Below are positions 17,950-27,800 of a stretch of DNA of 63,440 bases, in pieces (position 1 is the stretch's first letter; the number at the start of each line of letters is the position of its first letter). The stretch is from UBA11891 sp965658355 (GTDB taxonomy: Bacteria; Bacteroidota; Bacteroidia; Flavobacteriales; Flavobacteriaceae). The DNA is taken from the NCBI GenBank assembly GCA_965658355.1, contig CBFHRX010000006.1:1-63440 (forward strand), read 5' to 3'. Made by a program: the position numbers and the translations under genes. Below the pieces are notes generated by a model that saw only the letters and a list, made by a program, of their open reading frames with translations, made no database searches and was not told the DNA's origin.

Positions 17950-19331
17950 AGAAACGAATTGTAGTCGTACTGTCCTTTTTACTATCTCAAATTGGATTTT
18001 CGCAAGAAAATGATGTTTTGGTTTTTACTGAATTTTTAGGCTATGTAAAAAAATACCACCCCATAGTAAAACAAGCGAACCTCATCATCAACGAAAGCGA
18101 AGCCAAACTATTAAAAGCGAGAGGCTCTTTTGACCCAAAGCTTGAGGTAGACTATGATCGCAAGAAGTTTAAAGGCTCAGAATATTATGACAAACTCAAC
18201 GCGGCTTTTTCTATTCCTACTTGGTATGGTATTGAATTGGTCGGAAATTTTGATCAAAACACGGGGCTCTTTTTAACTCCAGAAGCAACAGTACCTGAAG
18301 ATGGCCTATACAATGTAGGAGTCTCTGTTCCTTTGGCGAAAGGTTTGCTTATTAATGAGCGAATGGCGACTCTTAAACAAGCTAAAATATATCTAAAACA
18401 AGCTGAAGCAGAGAACCAACTCCTGGTGAATACCATACTTTTCGAAGCTGCTAAATCCTATTTTCAATGGCTTAAAACCTATCAAGAAAAAAAGGTGTAT
18501 GAAGAATTCTTAAACAATGCTGACATAAGACTTAAGGGTATTATACGAAGTTATGAAGTTGGAGAGAGACCCGCTATTGATACAACTGAGGCTAGAATAG
18601 CGCTGAATAGCAGAAGACTAAATTTAGAAAAGGTGAGATTAACTTTTACCAAAGCGTCTTTAGCCCTTTCAAATTTCTTGTGGATCAATGATGTTCCAGT
18701 GGAAGTAAACTCCAATCTGATTCCAGATAGTGACATTACTACCTATATCGACGAGGCTTTACAGATCACAAATAATGCGCTTACTCAAGATCTGCAAAAC
18801 AACCCAAAGCTGAGGTCTTTAGAATACAAATCCCAAGGAATGGATATAGAGCGACGACTAAAACAAAACAATCTCTTGCCCAAAATAGATCTGAAATATA
18901 ATTTTTTAAGCGAAACACCTCAACTTATAAACAGCTTTTCTCCAGCTAATTATACCGCTGGATTAAATGTCCGTCTTCCGCTATTCCTTCGAAAAGAACG
19001 CTCTGAATTGAAATTGACAAACTACAAACTGCAAGAGATCGATTTTGAACTACAGAACACCTCAGTAAAACTTCAGAATAAAATAAATACAGTACAACAG
19101 GAAATTCGTTCCTATACGGATCAAATAGGAATAGCTGATACCATAGTAACGGATTATATTATTTTAGTAAAGGGGGAAGAGCGAAAATTTGAAATCGGAG
19201 AGAGCTCTTTGTTCTTAGTAAATTCGAGAGAGTCCAAACTCATAGAAAACAAATTAAAACTCATTGAACTGGAAAACAAATTACTAAACGCTAAAGGGAA
19301 ATTATTCAATATTTTTGGGATTGAATTATAA
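17946..19331 (+). CDS. TolC-family outer-membrane efflux protein
   Basis: A 461-residue protein with a signal peptide (cleavage after IGFSQ) and the duplicated TolC pattern of long alternating helices separated by short beta strands (YNVGVSVPLAKGLLIN; YTAGLNVRLPLFLRKER). It forms the outer-membrane channel of the tripartite exporter encoded by the two upstream genes. The ATG overlaps the HlyD stop by 4 bp, a sign of translational coupling. The transported substrate is not evident from the operon. Confidence 0.92.
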   Translation: MKKRIVVVLSFLLSQIGFSQENDVLVFTEFLGYVKKYHPIVKQANLIINESEAKLLKARGSFDPKLEVDYDRKKFKGSEYYDKLNAAFSIPTWYGIELVGNFDQNTGLFLTPEATVPEDGLYNVGVSVPLAKGLLINERMATLKQAKIYLKQAEAENQLLVNTILFEAAKSYFQWLKTYQEKKVYEEFLNNADIRLKGIIRSYEVGERPAIDTTEARIALNSRRLNLEKVRLTFTKASLALSNFLWINDVPVEVNSNLIPDSDITTYIDEALQITNNALTQDLQNNPKLRSLEYKSQGMDIERRLKQNNLLPKIDLKYNFLSETPQLINSFSPANYTAGLNVRLPLFLRKERSELKLTNYKLQEIDFELQNTSVKLQNKINTVQQEIRSYTDQIGIADTIVTDYIILVKGEERKFEIGESSLFLVNSRESKLIENKLKLIELENKLLNAKGKLFNIFGIEL

Positions 19332-19335
19332 GCCT

Positions 19336-19399
19336 TTTCGGATGTAAAACGACTCGCAAAAAACAGGTAGCCGTCCGAAACCCTATTAAAGAAATAGGG
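19336..19399. repeat. Two nested or adjacent inverted repeats after the exporter operon
   Basis: TTTCGGA (19336-19342) is complementary to TCCGAAA (19374-19380), and CCCTATT (19381-19387) pairs with AATAGGG (19393-19399) around a 5-nt loop. They lie in the 133-bp gap between tolC and the methyltransferase gene. Neither has a following T-run, so they are not standard terminators. They may protect or punctuate the 3' end of the exporter mRNA. Confidence 0.35.
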
Positions 19400-19464
19400 G
19401 GGACTATTGGAATCAGCAGCTAACAACACTTCGATAATACACTAACCAAAGTTAACTAAAAATC

Positions 19465-20085
19465 ATGGTAGAAATGTGGAATGAGCGCTATCGCTCAGCC
19501 TCCTTCGCTTATGGCAAAGAACCCAATACTTTTTTCAAAGAATCCTTAAAAGCCTACAAAGTATCTGGTAACGTATTATTCCCCGCAGAAGGGGAAGGTC
19601 GTAATGCTGTTTATGGAGCTAAATCTGGAGTAAACGCCTTTGCGTTTGACATTAGTGAAGAAGGAAAAAAGAAAGCACTAGATCTTGCTGCTGCGGAAAA
19701 AGTGCAAATAGAATATACGGTTGGGGACTTTATGGCTATGGACTTCATAAATGAGAGCTTTGACGCTGCTGTATTAATTTACGCTCATTTCCCTCCTACC
19801 ATCGTATCGGAGTATCATCAGAAGATTGGTGGCTTATTAAAAGAGGATGGACTCATTATCCTAGAAGGTTTTAGCAAAAACAATCTCCCCTACCGGGCAA
19901 AAAACCCAGGAATTGGCGGTCCTAAGGTTGAGGAAATGTTGTTTTCCACAGACAGTGTCACCTCTGATTTTCCAGATTTTGAAATCCTACAGTTAGAAGA
20001 GGTGGAAATTGAATTAAAGGAGGGAGCGTTTCACAATGGAATAGGAAAGGTTATTCGGTTTATTGGGCGAAAAAAAACGAACTAA
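19465..20085 (+). CDS. Class I SAM-dependent methyltransferase (TehB-like)
   Basis: A 206-residue Rossmann-fold methyltransferase: WNERYRSASFAYGKEPN at the N-terminus, the SAM-binding motif FPAEGEGRNAVYGA, the acidic residue in AFDISEEG, and the post-motif region LIYAHFPP. Relatives include TehB-like and thiol/chalcogen methyltransferases. The substrate cannot be called. It ends just before a strong bidirectional terminator. Confidence 0.85.
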   Translation: MVEMWNERYRSASFAYGKEPNTFFKESLKAYKVSGNVLFPAEGEGRNAVYGAKSGVNAFAFDISEEGKKKALDLAAAEKVQIEYTVGDFMAMDFINESFDAAVLIYAHFPPTIVSEYHQKIGGLLKEDGLIILEGFSKNNLPYRAKNPGIGGPKVEEMLFSTDSVTSDFPDFEILQLEEVEIELKEGAFHNGIGKVIRFIGRKKTN

Positions 20086-20122
20086 GATGGGCTAAACAGC
20101 ATTGCTGCTGTGCTTAGTCATA

Positions 20123-20157
20123 ATAAAAAAAACCCTCAACTTCCGTTGAGGGTTTTT
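20123..20157. terminator. Bidirectional intrinsic terminator
   Basis: AACCCTCAAC (20131-20140), a TTCC loop, and GTTGAGGGTT (20145-20154) form a perfect 10-bp stem with an A-run on the left and a T-run on the right. It therefore terminates both the methyltransferase gene (plus) and the long rpoB-rpoC-DUF3467 transcript (minus). Confidence 0.92.
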
Positions 20158-20164
20158 ACTTTTA

Positions 20165-20473
20165 TTAGGCTTCACCTGCTGGACCAAAATTCATGGGTAT
20201 GGGTGGCGCCTCCTGGGATTTTATAGCCCCGTGTTTCGCCTCATACTTTTGAAGATTATCCGCCAAGGCTTTTTGAAAGCGCTTCGCGTGTTCAGGAGTC
20301 AAGATGATTCGAGATTGGACTTTCGCTTTCGGCGCCCCGGGCATCATACTGATAAAATCAACCACAAACTCTGAGGGAGAGTGATTGATAATAGCCAGAT
20401 TAGAATAGCTCCCGCTGGCAATGGTAGCGTCTAATTCGATATCTATCTGTTGTTCCTTTTTTTCTTCAGCCAT
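20165..20473 (-). CDS. DUF3467 protein, cotranscribed with rpoC
   Basis: A 102-residue cytoplasmic protein with the DUF3467 pattern: IDIELDATIASGSYSNLAII, HSPSEFVVDFISMMPG, AKVQSRIILTPEHAKRFQKAL. The gene follows rpoC after 2 nt on the same strand and ends at the operon terminator. This position behind rpoC is familiar from other Bacteroidota. Its function is unknown to me; the location suggests a possible link to RNA polymerase, which is inference only. Confidence 0.88.
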   Translation of the reverse strand: MAEEKKEQQIDIELDATIASGSYSNLAIINHSPSEFVVDFISMMPGAPKAKVQSRIILTPEHAKRFQKALADNLQKYEAKHGAIKSQEAPPIPMNFGPAGEA

Positions 20474-20475
20474 GA

Positions 20476-23400
20476 CTATTCTTCAACATGAACTTCTTCC
20501 TGCTGATCAATCAGCAAGCTTTTGTATTCATCTTTAGAACCAACAATGGTATTGTTATATACTCTAAGCCCCGTACCTGCTGGGATCTTATGCCCTACAA
20601 TAACGTTCTCTTTCAATCCATTTAAGTGATCTTCTTTTCCACTAACCGCCGCCTCATTCAGTACTTTGGTCGTTTCTTGGAAGGAAGCTGCAGAAATAAA
20701 GGATTTCGTCTGTAAAGAGGCTCGAGTAATTCCTTGAAGCTCAGGAGTAGCTGTTGCCGGTGAGGCTTCGCGTGCTACTACTAATGCTTTGTCTTCTCGC
20801 TTGAGCAAGGAATTCTCATCACGTAGATCACGAGCCGTAATCATTTGCCCTTGCTTGAAGTTCTCACTATCGCCTACTTCTTCTACAACCTTTTTACCGT
20901 AAAGAGCGTCATTTTCAATAATAAAGTCTGACTTGTAAACCAATTGTCCTTCTAGGAAAATAGAATCTCCTGGGTCTTGAACTTTAACTTTACGCATCAT
21001 TTGACGTACTACTACTTCAAAGTGCTTGTCATTGATCTTAACCCCTTGCAGTCGGTACACCTCTTGTACTTCGTTTACAAGGTATTGTTGAACCGCTGAT
21101 GGGCCTTTGATCTTCAAGATATCAGTGGGTGTAATAGAACCATCGGAAAGGGGCATTCCAGCTTTGACAAAATCATTCTCTTGTACCAATATCTGATTCG
21201 ATAATTTGACCAAGTATTTCTTGATTTCACCAAATTTAGACTCTACAATAATCTCTCGATTACCACGCTTAATCTTTCCAAAAGAAACAACTCCGTCAAT
21301 CTCTGAAACAACTGCCGGATTAGAAGGGTTACGTGCTTCAAATAATTCTGTTACACGTGGTAAACCTCCTGTAATATCTCCAGACTTTGCCGATTTACGT
21401 GGGATTTTTACCAAGATTTTTCCTTCTTTAATTTTCTCACCATCGTCCACAATTAAGTGCGCACCTACTGGTAGGTTATACGATCTTAAAGTAGCTCCTT
21501 TACTGTCTTGTATCAAAAGAGTAGGAATCAATTTCTTATTACGAGATTCAGAAATTACTTTTTCCTGGAATCCAGTTTGCTCATCGATTTCTACTTGGTA
21601 CGTAACCCCTTGTTCGATATTCTCAAAGACAATTTTACCTGAGAATTCTGAAACAATAACCCCATTAAATGGATCCCATTGACAAATTAAATCGCCCTTG
21701 GCAAGTTTTGCTCCATTTTTGATCTTAATGGTAGAACCATACGGAATGTTATTGGTACTCAATACATTTTTCGTCTTAGCGTCTACTACTTTGATTTCAG
21801 TCGTACGAGAGATTACAATTTCAGCTGGATTGCCTTCTGCATCTACTCCATTTACCGTCTTTAAGTCTTCTATTTCAGCGACTCCTTTGAATTTGGATAT
21901 CAAAGAGTTTTCCTCTGAAATATTTCCGGCCACCCCACCTACGTGGAATGTTCTGAGTGTTAACTGCGTACCAGGCTCTCCAATAGACTGTGCGGCTACA
22001 ACCCCTACAGCTTCTCCTTTTTGAACCATTTTACTAGTCGCTAGATTACGTCCGTAACACTTCACACAAATACCGTCTCTGGCTTCACATGTCAAGGGAG
22101 AACGCACCTCTACAGAATCAATTGGAGAGGCATTAATCTGAGCTATTACAGCAGCTGTAATTTGCTCACCTGCACCGATAATAATCTCGTTTGTACTTGG
22201 ATTGACAACATCATGTAATGCTACTCGTCCGAGAATTCTGTCTCCTAGAGGTTCTACAATCTCTTCATTTTTCTTAAGCGCGGACACTTCAATTCCACGA
22301 AGTGTATTACAGTCCTCAATATTTATAATCGCATCCTGTGACACATCTACCAAACGACGTGTTAAGTATCCCGCATCTGCCGTTTTCAAAGCGGTATCTG
22401 CGAGTCCTTTACGAGCCCCGTGAGTAGAAATAAAGTATTCTAAAATGGACAATCCTTCTTTAAAGTTTGATAAAATCGGGTTTTCAATGATTTCACCACC
22501 TCCAACATTGGATTTTTTAGGCTTGGCCATCAAACCACGCATCCCTGTCAGCTGACGGATTTGCTCTTTTGATCCCCTTGCTCCAGAATCCAACATCATA
22601 TATACCGAGTTAAATCCTTGTTGGTCTTCACTAATGTTCTTCATGGCCAACTCAGTCAAGGTGGCATTGGTTGAAGTCCATACATCAATTACCTGATTGT
22701 AACGTTCATTGTTGGTAATCAATCCCATATTGTAGTTGGCCATAATGCCTTCTACTTGTTTGTTGGCATCGACAATCATTTGCTCCTTTTTGGGAGGAAT
22801 GATAATATCACCAAGACTAAAGGACAATCCCCCCTTGAAGGCGAATCCATATCCCATGTCTTTAATTTTGTCTAGAAACTCTGCTGTTTCTGGAACACTG
22901 GTCACCTTTAAGATCTCTCCAATAATGTCCCGAAGGTTTTTCTTTGTCAACACTTCGTTGATGTATCCTGCTTTCTCAGGAACTACTTCATTAAAGAGGA
23001 CGCGCCCTACTGTAGATTCTATCAATTGATATTGCAACTCTCCTGCATCGTTAAAATCTTTTGCACGGATTTTAATGATCGCATTTAAATCTACACGCTT
23101 GTCGTTAAGTGCAATATTTACTTCTTCTGCAGAGTAAAAAGTCAACCCTTCTCCTTTCACAGGATGCGCTTTGGTTGACTTACGGGCCTTCGTCATATAA
23201 TATAATCCCAGAACCATGTCCTGAGAAGGAACTGTTACGGGTGAACCGTTAGCTGGGTTTAGAATATTATGAGAAGCCAACATCAATAATTGGGCCTCCA
23301 ATATCGCTTCAGGTCCCAAAGGAAGGTGAACCGCCATTTGGTCCCCATCAAAATCAGCATTAAAGGCTGTACATACTAAGGGGTGCAATTGGATTGCTTT

Positions 23401-24783
23401 TCCTTCTATCAATTTGGGCTGGAATGCTTGAATTCCCAGACGGTGAAGTGTGGGGGCTCTGTTTAATAATACAGGGTGGCCCTTCAAGACGTTTTCTAAA
23501 ATATCCCATACAACAGGTTCTTTCCTGTCTATAATTTTTTTAGCAGATTTTACGGTCTTAACAATTCCCCTTTCAATCAATTTACGAATGATGAAAGGCT
23601 TGTATAGTTCCGCTGCCATTCCCTTAGGCAGTCCACATTCAAATAGTTTTAATTCGGGTCCTACCACGATGACAGAACGCGCAGAATAATCAACACGCTT
23701 CCCCAGTAAGTTTTGACGAAAACGTCCTTGCTTTCCTTTTAGGGAATCAGAGAGTGATTTTAAAGGTCGATTGGATTCTGTTTTTACTGCGGACGATTTA
23801 CGCGTGTTGTCAAAAAGAGAATCTACTGATTCTTGTAACATTCGTTTTTCGTTTCGCAAAATCACTTCCGGTGCTTTGATTTCCACCAATCGCTTTAGAC
23901 GATTGTTTCGGATAATAACACGGCGATATAGATCATTTAAATCAGAAGTAGCAAAACGACCTCCATCCAATGGAACCAATGGGCGTAATTCTGGTGGAAT
24001 TACCGGAATGACCTTCATGATCATCCATTCGGGAAGGTTTTCAGAACGCTCATTCGCGTCTCGGAATGCTTCTACTACTTGCAAGCGTTTTAAAGCCTCT
24101 GTTTTACGTTGCTTAGACGTTTCGGTATTGGCTTTGTGACGCAATTCGTAAGAAAGCTCGTTTAAGTCGATACGACTTAACAACTCAATCAAACATTCTG
24201 CTCCCATCTTGGCAATAAACTTAGTAGGGTCGCTGTCATCCAAATATTGGTTTTCGGCAGGTAGCGTATCCATTACATTGAGATATTCTTCTTCTGTTAA
24301 GAAGTCCATCTTTTGAATGTCCTCTCCTTCTTCGTTTTTAGCAATACCAGGTTGGATGACTACATAGCGCTCATAATAAATGATCATGTCCAATTTCTTG
24401 GAAGGCAGACCAAGTAAATATCCAATTTTGTTAGGCAAGGAGCGGAAATACCAAATATGAGCAACAGGCACTACTAAGTTAATATGTCCTACGCGATCGC
24501 GACGGACTTTTTTCTCAGTAACCTCGACGCCACATCGATCACATACAATTCCTTTGTAGCGAATACGCTTGTATTTTCCACAGGCACATTCAAAATCCTT
24601 AACCGGGCCGAAGATTCTTTCACAAAACAATCCATCGCGCTCAGGCTTGTGAGTTCGATAATTTATTGTTTCGGGTTTGAGAACCTCGCCTCTCGATTTA
24701 TTGAGTATGACCTCTGGGGAGGACAAGCCAATGGTTATCTTATTGAATTTTTTTTGGGTAATGGGTTCGTTAGTTCTAGCCAT
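20476..24783 (-). CDS. rpoC: DNA-directed RNA polymerase subunit beta'
   Basis: The 1435-residue beta' subunit. Visible landmarks are the N-terminal zinc ribbon (CACGKYKRIRYKGIVCDRCGVEV), the catalytic NADFDGDQMAVH loop holding the active-site magnesium, the bridge helix/trigger loop region (GARGSKEQIRQLTGMRGLMA) and the second zinc cluster (CEARDGICVKCYGRNLA). Length matches Bacteroidota beta'. It lies 29 nt downstream of rpoB in the same transcription unit. Confidence 0.99.
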   Translation of the reverse strand: MARTNEPITQKKFNKITIGLSSPEVILNKSRGEVLKPETINYRTHKPERDGLFCERIFGPVKDFECACGKYKRIRYKGIVCDRCGVEVTEKKVRRDRVGHINLVVPVAHIWYFRSLPNKIGYLLGLPSKKLDMIIYYERYVVIQPGIAKNEEGEDIQKMDFLTEEEYLNVMDTLPAENQYLDDSDPTKFIAKMGAECLIELLSRIDLNELSYELRHKANTETSKQRKTEALKRLQVVEAFRDANERSENLPEWMIMKVIPVIPPELRPLVPLDGGRFATSDLNDLYRRVIIRNNRLKRLVEIKAPEVILRNEKRMLQESVDSLFDNTRKSSAVKTESNRPLKSLSDSLKGKQGRFRQNLLGKRVDYSARSVIVVGPELKLFECGLPKGMAAELYKPFIIRKLIERGIVKTVKSAKKIIDRKEPVVWDILENVLKGHPVLLNRAPTLHRLGIQAFQPKLIEGKAIQLHPLVCTAFNADFDGDQMAVHLPLGPEAILEAQLLMLASHNILNPANGSPVTVPSQDMVLGLYYMTKARKSTKAHPVKGEGLTFYSAEEVNIALNDKRVDLNAIIKIRAKDFNDAGELQYQLIESTVGRVLFNEVVPEKAGYINEVLTKKNLRDIIGEILKVTSVPETAEFLDKIKDMGYGFAFKGGLSFSLGDIIIPPKKEQMIVDANKQVEGIMANYNMGLITNNERYNQVIDVWTSTNATLTELAMKNISEDQQGFNSVYMMLDSGARGSKEQIRQLTGMRGLMAKPKKSNVGGGEIIENPILSNFKEGLSILEYFISTHGARKGLADTALKTADAGYLTRRLVDVSQDAIINIEDCNTLRGIEVSALKKNEEIVEPLGDRILGRVALHDVVNPSTNEIIIGAGEQITAAVIAQINASPIDSVEVRSPLTCEARDGICVKCYGRNLATSKMVQKGEAVGVVAAQSIGEPGTQLTLRTFHVGGVAGNISEENSLISKFKGVAEIEDLKTVNGVDAEGNPAEIVISRTTEIKVVDAKTKNVLSTNNIPYGSTIKIKNGAKLAKGDLICQWDPFNGVIVSEFSGKIVFENIEQGVTYQVEIDEQTGFQEKVISESRNKKLIPTLLIQDSKGATLRSYNLPVGAHLIVDDGEKIKEGKILVKIPRKSAKSGDITGGLPRVTELFEARNPSNPAVVSEIDGVVSFGKIKRGNREIIVESKFGEIKKYLVKLSNQILVQENDFVKAGMPLSDGSITPTDILKIKGPSAVQQYLVNEVQEVYRLQGVKINDKHFEVVVRQMMRKVKVQDPGDSIFLEGQLVYKSDFIIENDALYGKKVVEEVGDSENFKQGQMITARDLRDENSLLKREDKALVVAREASPATATPELQGITRASLQTKSFISAASFQETTKVLNEAAVSGKEDHLNGLKENVIVGHKIPAGTGLRVYNNTIVGSKDEYKSLLIDQQEEVHVEE

Positions 24784-24812
24784 TTCTTTTGATACGGTGT
24801 TATAACAATTAT

Positions 24813-27800
24813 TTACTCTTCCAGTCGAATGTCCAATCCTAGGCCATTCAATTCATGCATCAAGACGTTAAACGACTCGGGCAATCCAGGTTCCGGGAGG
24901 GTGTCTCCTTTCACGATAGACTCATAGGTCTTAGCACGTCCAATTACGTCATCAGACTTCACGGTCAAGATTTCTTGTAGTGTACTGGAAGCACCATATG
25001 CTTCTAGTGCCCAAACTTCCATCTCTCCAAATCGCTGTCCTCCAAATTGTGCTTTTCCTCCAAGAGGCTGTTGCGTAATTAATGAGTACGGTCCTATAGA
25101 ACGCGAGTGCATCTTATCGTCTACCATGTGTCCTAATTTAAGCATGTAGATCACCCCTACTGTAGCAGGTTGGTCGAATCGCTCTCCAGTTCCACCATCG
25201 TATAGATAGGTATGTCCAAAGCGCGGTACTCCAGCCTCATCAGTCAAGGCATTAATCTCATCCAAACTAGCTCCATCAAAAATTGGAGTAGCAAACTTCT
25301 TGTCTAGTTTTTGACCTGCCCATCCTAATACGGTCTCGTAAATTTGACCAATATTCATTCGAGAAGGTACCCCTAGTGGGTTCAATACGATATCGACTGG
25401 GGTTCCATCATCCAAGAAAGGCATCTCTTCTTCGCGTACAATACGCGCTACGATTCCTTTGTTTCCGTGACGACCCGCCATCTTATCACCTACTTTTAAC
25501 TTTCGCTTTTTGGCGATGTACACTTTTGCCAACTTCTTGATTCCAGCAGGTAATTCGTCTCCTACACTAATCGTAAAGTTCTCACGTCGAAGGGCTCCTT
25601 GTAGATCGTTTTCTTTGATCTTATAATTGTGGATCAAATCATTGATCAATTTGTTGATGTCCTTCGTGGTAGTCCAAGTACCGTGCGTCAGGTGCGTATA
25701 GTCCTCAACTGCATTCAGCATCTTGAGGGTATACTTCTTCCCTTTTGGCAATACCTCTTCTCCAAGGTCATTTTGAACCCCTTGACACGTTTTTCCATTC
25801 AAAATCGAGAATAACTTCTCTACCAATACAGACTTCAACTCTTGGAACTTTACTTCATAAGCTGTCTCTAAAGCTTCTAGCTCTTGCTTGTCTTGGTTGC
25901 GCTTGCGCTTGTCTTTAATAGAACGTGTGAACAATTTTTTATCAATAACAACCCCGTGTAATGACGGTGGCGCTTTGAAAGAAGCATCTTTCACATCCCC
26001 AGCTTTATCGCCAAAGATAGCACGAAGTAGTTTTTCTTCTGGAGTTGGATCTGATTCTCCCTTTGGAGTTATTTTTCCAATTAAAATATCCCCAGGGTTT
26101 ACTTCTGCTCCAATACGAATCATCCCATTTTCGTCAAGGTCTTTAGTAGCCTCTTCGCTTACGTTTGGAATATCATCGGTCAACTCTTCAGTACCAAGTT
26201 TTGTATCGCGAACATCCAATGAATATTCGTCAATATGGATAGACGTAAAGATATCTTCACGTACTACTTTCTCTGAGATTACGATGGCATCCTCAAAGTT
26301 GTATCCTTTCCAAGGCATGAAGGCTACTTTCATATTTCGCCCTAGTGCCAATTCCCCATCCTGTGTTGCATATCCTTGAGACAATACTTGCCCCTTTTTT
26401 ACACGGTCTCCTTTCTTAACAATAGGTTTCAGATTGATACAAGTTCCCTGGTTGGTCTTTCGGAATTTGATCAAATTATACGACTTCGTATCACCATCAA
26501 AGCGAACCAAGCGCTCTTCGTCTGATAAATCGTATTTGATTGTGACCTTATTGGCATCTACATATTCTACTACTCCATCTCCTTCTGCGTTGATTAATAC
26601 CCGTGAGTCTGAGGCTACTTGACGTTCAAGCCCTGTTCCTACAATAGGAGATTCAGGTCGTAATAAAGGCACCGCTTGACGCATCATGTTTGAGCCCATC
26701 AAGGCACGGTTGGCATCATCATGCTCTAAGAAAGGTATCAAAGAAGCCGATATGGAAGCAATCTGGTTGGGGGCTACATCTGTGTAGTTAATTTGATCGG
26801 GTGTCACCACAGGGAAATCAGCCTGGTCTCGTGCAATGACACGATCGTCAGTGATTTTTCCTTTGCCATCAATGGCAACAGTTGACTGAGCAATAAGTTT
26901 GTTTTCTTCTTCCTCAGCGCTTAGATAAATCGTGTTTTCTAGATCTACTTTTCCGTTTTCTACTTTTCGGTAAGGAGTTTCAATAAACCCAAGGTTGTTT
27001 ACTTTCGCAAACACTCCTAGGGAAGAAATCAAACCAATATTTGGCCCCTCAGGGGTTTCAATCGGACACAAACGGCCGTAGTGGGTGTAGTGTACATCTC
27101 GAACCTCAAATCCTGCTCTTTCTCGTGACAGTCCTCCGGGTCCAAGAGCTGATAAACGACGCTTGTGCGTGATTTCTGCTAGTGGATTGGTTTGGTCCAT
27201 AAACTGAGACAGCTGGTTGGTACCAAAGAAGGTATTGATAACCGATGAAAGCGTCTTTGCATTGATCAAATCAATAGGGGTAAAGACTTCGTTATCACGG
27301 ACATTCATACGTTCACGAATAGTCCGTGCCATACGCGCCAGTCCGACACCAAACTGAGAAGACAACTGCTCCCCTACTGTCCTAACACGTCGGTTAGACA
27401 AGTGATCGATATCATCAATTTCAGCTTTCGAGTTAATCAACTCGATCAAATATTTGATGATGGTAATGATGTCCAACTTGGTCAGGACCTGCTTGTCCAT
27501 TTCAACATCCAAGTTGAGTTTTTTATTCATTCTATAACGTCCTACTTCACCAAGGTTGTATCGCTGATCCGAAAAGAATAGCTTATCGATGATCCCCCGA
27601 GCGGTATCTTCATCAGGTGGTTCTGCATTCCGCAACTGACGGTAAATGTGCTCTACCGCTTCTTTTTCTGAATTGGTAGGATCTTTTTGCAAAGTGTTAT
27701 GAATAATGGCATAATCAGACATATGCGCATCCTCTTTGTGCAACAAAATGGTCTTTACCTCTGCCTCTAAAATCTCCTCAATATGTTCTTTTTCCAGAAG

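Noticed and set aside
21206..24792. Several long plus-strand frames opposite rpoC
   Set aside because: All lie antisense to rpoC, show no motifs and have shadow-like composition.
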